DNA of 7,562 nucleotides, from positions 1 through 7,562 of the forward strand of contig CAHJXG010000221.1 of the NCBI GenBank assembly GCA_903644035.1, written 5' to 3'. Below are positions 5,874-7,562 of the stretch, in pieces. The position numbers and the translations under genes were made by a program. The stretch's first letter is position 1. The number at the start of each line of letters is the position of its first letter. The notes under the pieces were generated by a model. It ran no database searches. It worked only from the letters and a program-made list of their open reading frames with translations, and was not told the DNA's origin. The stretch comes from Rhodospirillales bacterium (GTDB taxonomy: Bacteria; Pseudomonadota; Alphaproteobacteria; Acetobacterales; Acetobacteraceae).

Positions 5874-7364
5874 TCACGCGGCCCTGGCGGCTGGCGAGGG
5901 GCGCCGGTCCCCTCCGCGCAGCGCATCAAGCGGAACGGCGATCCAGCACGCGCTCGACCCGATGCCCGCGCCGGCCATGCCGGCCAGGCGCGTCGAGGGT
6001 TCGCTGAGCAAGACCCCTTGCTCCAACAGCATGGAATGGTCCAGCAGGCGCTGGTCCGCCGGCTCGGCGTCGTAGGCGTCCCGCGCCTCGAAGAAGAACC
6101 CAAGGTCCGTCTTGCTGAGCGACGGCAGCACGAACTGGACCGACCCGGCCCGGCCGCCATCCACGAGCTGCGTCGGCAGGTCCGGGTCGAAGGCGGCGTC
6201 GATGGCGGAGGCGGCGCTCCCGGCTCCCGCGACCTCCGCCACCCGCGCCTCCACGAACTCCGGCTTGTAGCCGGGCAGCAGCCCCATCGCCGCCGGGTCG
6301 GCTCGGACCGGGCCGGCGGTGTCGGCGTAGCCCAGCACATGCACCCACTGGGCGCCCCAGGGCGTCCGGGCCGCGGAGTGCTGGGTCGAAGGCGCCGCCA
6401 CCCAGTTCAACAGGCGCAGCAGCTCCCAAAACCCCGTGCCGTCCTTGGACGTCAGCAGGGCCGCGATCTCCTGGTTGGCCCGGTCCCGCGTCGCGGCGAA
6501 GTCGCGCGTCGCCGCCCAGACATGCTGCGTGGGCACCAGGATGAACCCGGCGGTGAACGGGTTGCGGAACAGCTCGCCGCAGGACGCGACGACGCCCTGG
6601 TTCTTGGCCTCGTCGTTCAAGCAGTCGAGTTCATTCATCAAAGCGAACAGAGGGCCGCCGCGACGGTCCGCCGGGTCTCCGCCGCACGGCGCGATGCCGA
6701 TGCCGGCTACCAGAACGCGCCGCCCGAACATCTTGGTCGAGAGGTGCCGCACGAGGTCGACGACGACGCCGCTGCCGGCGCTGTCGCCGAGGCCGAACAC
6801 GACGGGCACGATGGCCTGCGTCCGGCCCTGGACCGCCTCGACCGTGGCGGCAAAACCTCGAAGCGCATGCTCTAGCGTCCGCGGCCCTGCGTAGTACGCC
6901 ACCCCGTAGGCTGCTTTCGCCACGGCCCGCCTGCAGCCGTCAATGGATGCCGGGAGGCTTGCCGCAGCAGGCAGCCAAGGCTCGTAGCTGGCGCCCCATG
7001 CATGGAACGGGTACTCCAGCCTCAGGAAATCTGGATATCGCGCCAGGGCGGACGCCAAAGGCTGCGGCTCTGGCACGTGCAGGGCAACCGCCGTCACCTC
7101 GGCCCGTCCGGGCGGCAGGCTGGCGGCCAGGGCCTGCAATGCGGAGATGGACTCGTCGCCGATGCCGACCGCCAGCGCGTGAAGCGTCGCGCCGCCGGGC
7201 GGCAGGGCGCGGAGGAGTTCGGCAATCGCCGCGATGCCGTCGGCGCCGACCCCGACGACGTGGGTCGAGACCGGCAGGGTCTCGTTGATCGGCACGCGAT
7301 GCACGCCACGTTTCAGCGCCTCCAGCTTCCGGCGCTTCAGCTTTTCCTCCATCGTTACGCTCAT
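5874..7364 (-). CDS. Divergent tubulin/FtsZ-superfamily paralogue with degenerate GTP loop
   Basis: A 496-residue protein clearly paralogous to the gene at 3726-5435. Matching blocks, in order, are HVVGVGADG (35-43), RLEYP (115-119), RAVAKAAY..AYYAG (146-160), HLSTKMFGRR (207-216), MNELDC (243-248), NPFTAGF (268-274), LPSLSKTDL (413-421) and LLSEPSTRLAGMAGA (452-466). The T4 loop, AGGTGSG in the partner, is here GDSAGSG (193-199), losing two glycines and the Thr. GTP binding or hydrolysis is therefore probably weakened or lost. A basic, charged N-terminal helix (MEEKLKRRKLEALKRG, 5-20) is absent from the partner; the tail is shorter. The start at 7364 follows AGGAGGGG (7382-7375, - strand); an open extension upstream to 7466 lacks a convincing site. 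It is first in the - strand run. Function unknown. Confidence 0.85.
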   Translation of the reverse strand: MSVTMEEKLKRRKLEALKRGVHRVPINETLPVSTHVVGVGADGIAAIAELLRALPPGGATLHALAVGIGDESISALQALAASLPPGRAEVTAVALHVPEPQPLASALARYPDFLRLEYPFHAWGASYEPWLPAAASLPASIDGCRRAVAKAAYGVAYYAGPRTLEHALRGFAATVEAVQGRTQAIVPVVFGLGDSAGSGVVVDLVRHLSTKMFGRRVLVAGIGIAPCGGDPADRRGGPLFALMNELDCLNDEAKNQGVVASCGELFRNPFTAGFILVPTQHVWAATRDFAATRDRANQEIAALLTSKDGTGFWELLRLLNWVAAPSTQHSAARTPWGAQWVHVLGYADTAGPVRADPAAMGLLPGYKPEFVEARVAEVAGAGSAASAIDAAFDPDLPTQLVDGGRAGSVQFVLPSLSKTDLGFFFEARDAYDAEPADQRLLDHSMLLEQGVLLSEPSTRLAGMAGAGIGSSACWIAVPLDALRGGDRRPSPAARAA

Positions 7365-7562
7365 CCGTCGGCTACCCCTCCTGTTGGGTGCGAGCTGTCG
7401 CGAGGCCGCGCCTGCAAAGGCGCGTGTCCAGAAGCAGGCAGCCCGCAAGAGGCTGACTGCCCTCAATTTACGAAAGGGCGAAATACAGGGCGACGAATCC
7501 TGGGGCGGAAGGCAGCGGGATCAACGCCATTGTTGAGTCCGCGCGCGAGCCAAAATCGTCAA
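7365..7562 (-). promoter_or_regulatory. Leader and probable promoter region of the - strand gene run
   Basis: No gene is supported in these 198 bases. The only long open frames are antisense or are extensions of the tubulin-like gene. A strong Shine-Dalgarno (7375-7382) lies at the left end. A patch around 7464-7487, containing ATTTACG and CGAAATAC, is richer in A/T than its surroundings and could hold the -10 region on the - strand (TAAATT is one candidate). I find no convincing -35 partner. This is the first intergenic stretch upstream of seven co-directional genes, so a promoter is expected here. Confidence 0.35.
7407..7424. repeat. Perfect 7-bp hairpin in the 5' leader of the divergent tubulin-like gene
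   Basis: CGCGCCT (7407-7413) pairs with AGGCGCG (7418-7424) across a 4-base loop, GCAA on the + strand and TTGC on the - strand. It sits 43 bases upstream of the start codon and 25 bases upstream of the Shine-Dalgarno. It could be a transcript hairpin or a dyad for a repressor. No U-tract follows on the - strand. Confidence 0.35.

Noticed and set aside
7411..7431. Sigma-54-like element on the - strand (CTGGACACG...TTTGCAG)
   Set aside because: The GG and GC dinucleotides are 12 bases apart rather than the required 10, and the match overlaps a 7-bp hairpin that explains part of it.
7365..7466. N-terminal extension of the divergent tubulin-like protein to an ATG at 7466
   Set aside because: The extra 34 residues are Arg/Ala-rich, show no similarity to the paralogue and cover a strong Shine-Dalgarno that serves the ATG at 7364.
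7557..7562. TTGACG on the - strand at the window edge as a -35 box
   Set aside because: No TATAAT-like hexamer lies at 16-18 bases; the sequence there is GACTCA, and it is far from the first gene.

Overview
The window looks like chromosome or megaplasmid DNA of a GC-rich proteobacterium, probably an alphaproteobacterium. This rests on GC of roughly 65-70% over most of the window, the codon use, and the protein family types; the genus cannot be read from the sequence. There are no rRNA, tRNA, CRISPR or insertion-sequence features. The long open frames antisense to the real genes are typical shadows of GC-rich coding DNA.

Layout. The left end (1-604) lies on the + strand: the last codons of an unidentified gene, then an exported RidA/YjgF-family protein. 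Everything from 636 to 7364 lies on the - strand, as seven tightly spaced genes. In transcription order they are: a divergent tubulin/FtsZ-like protein with a degenerate nucleotide loop (7364-5874); a small AT-rich gene of unknown function (5826-5500); a second tubulin-like protein with an intact GGTGSG loop (5435-3726); a COG0523/CobW-type GTPase metallochaperone (3664-2690); a type II (Prx5-like) peroxiredoxin (2661-2170); a thioredoxin-fold [2Fe-2S] ferredoxin (2156-1773); and a NiCoT-type nickel/cobalt permease (1703-636). Gaps are 13 to 69 bases, so co-transcription is plausible. A perfect 10-bp GC hairpin with a following U-rich stretch sits just behind the intact tubulin gene and may terminate or attenuate transcription between the two halves. 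The convergent RidA and permease genes meet at a short inverted repeat whose arms hold both stop codons.

How the genes may work together (inference). The downstream four genes form a coherent metal and redox module: uptake of Ni2+ or Co2+, GTP-dependent metal handling, an Fe-S electron carrier and peroxide detoxification. The upstream three form a cytoskeleton-like module: two paralogous tubulin-superfamily proteins, one apparently nucleotide-competent and one not, separated by a small gene of foreign base composition. I do not recognise this combination as a described system. The tubulin pair with its small partner is the main reason to look again at this window.
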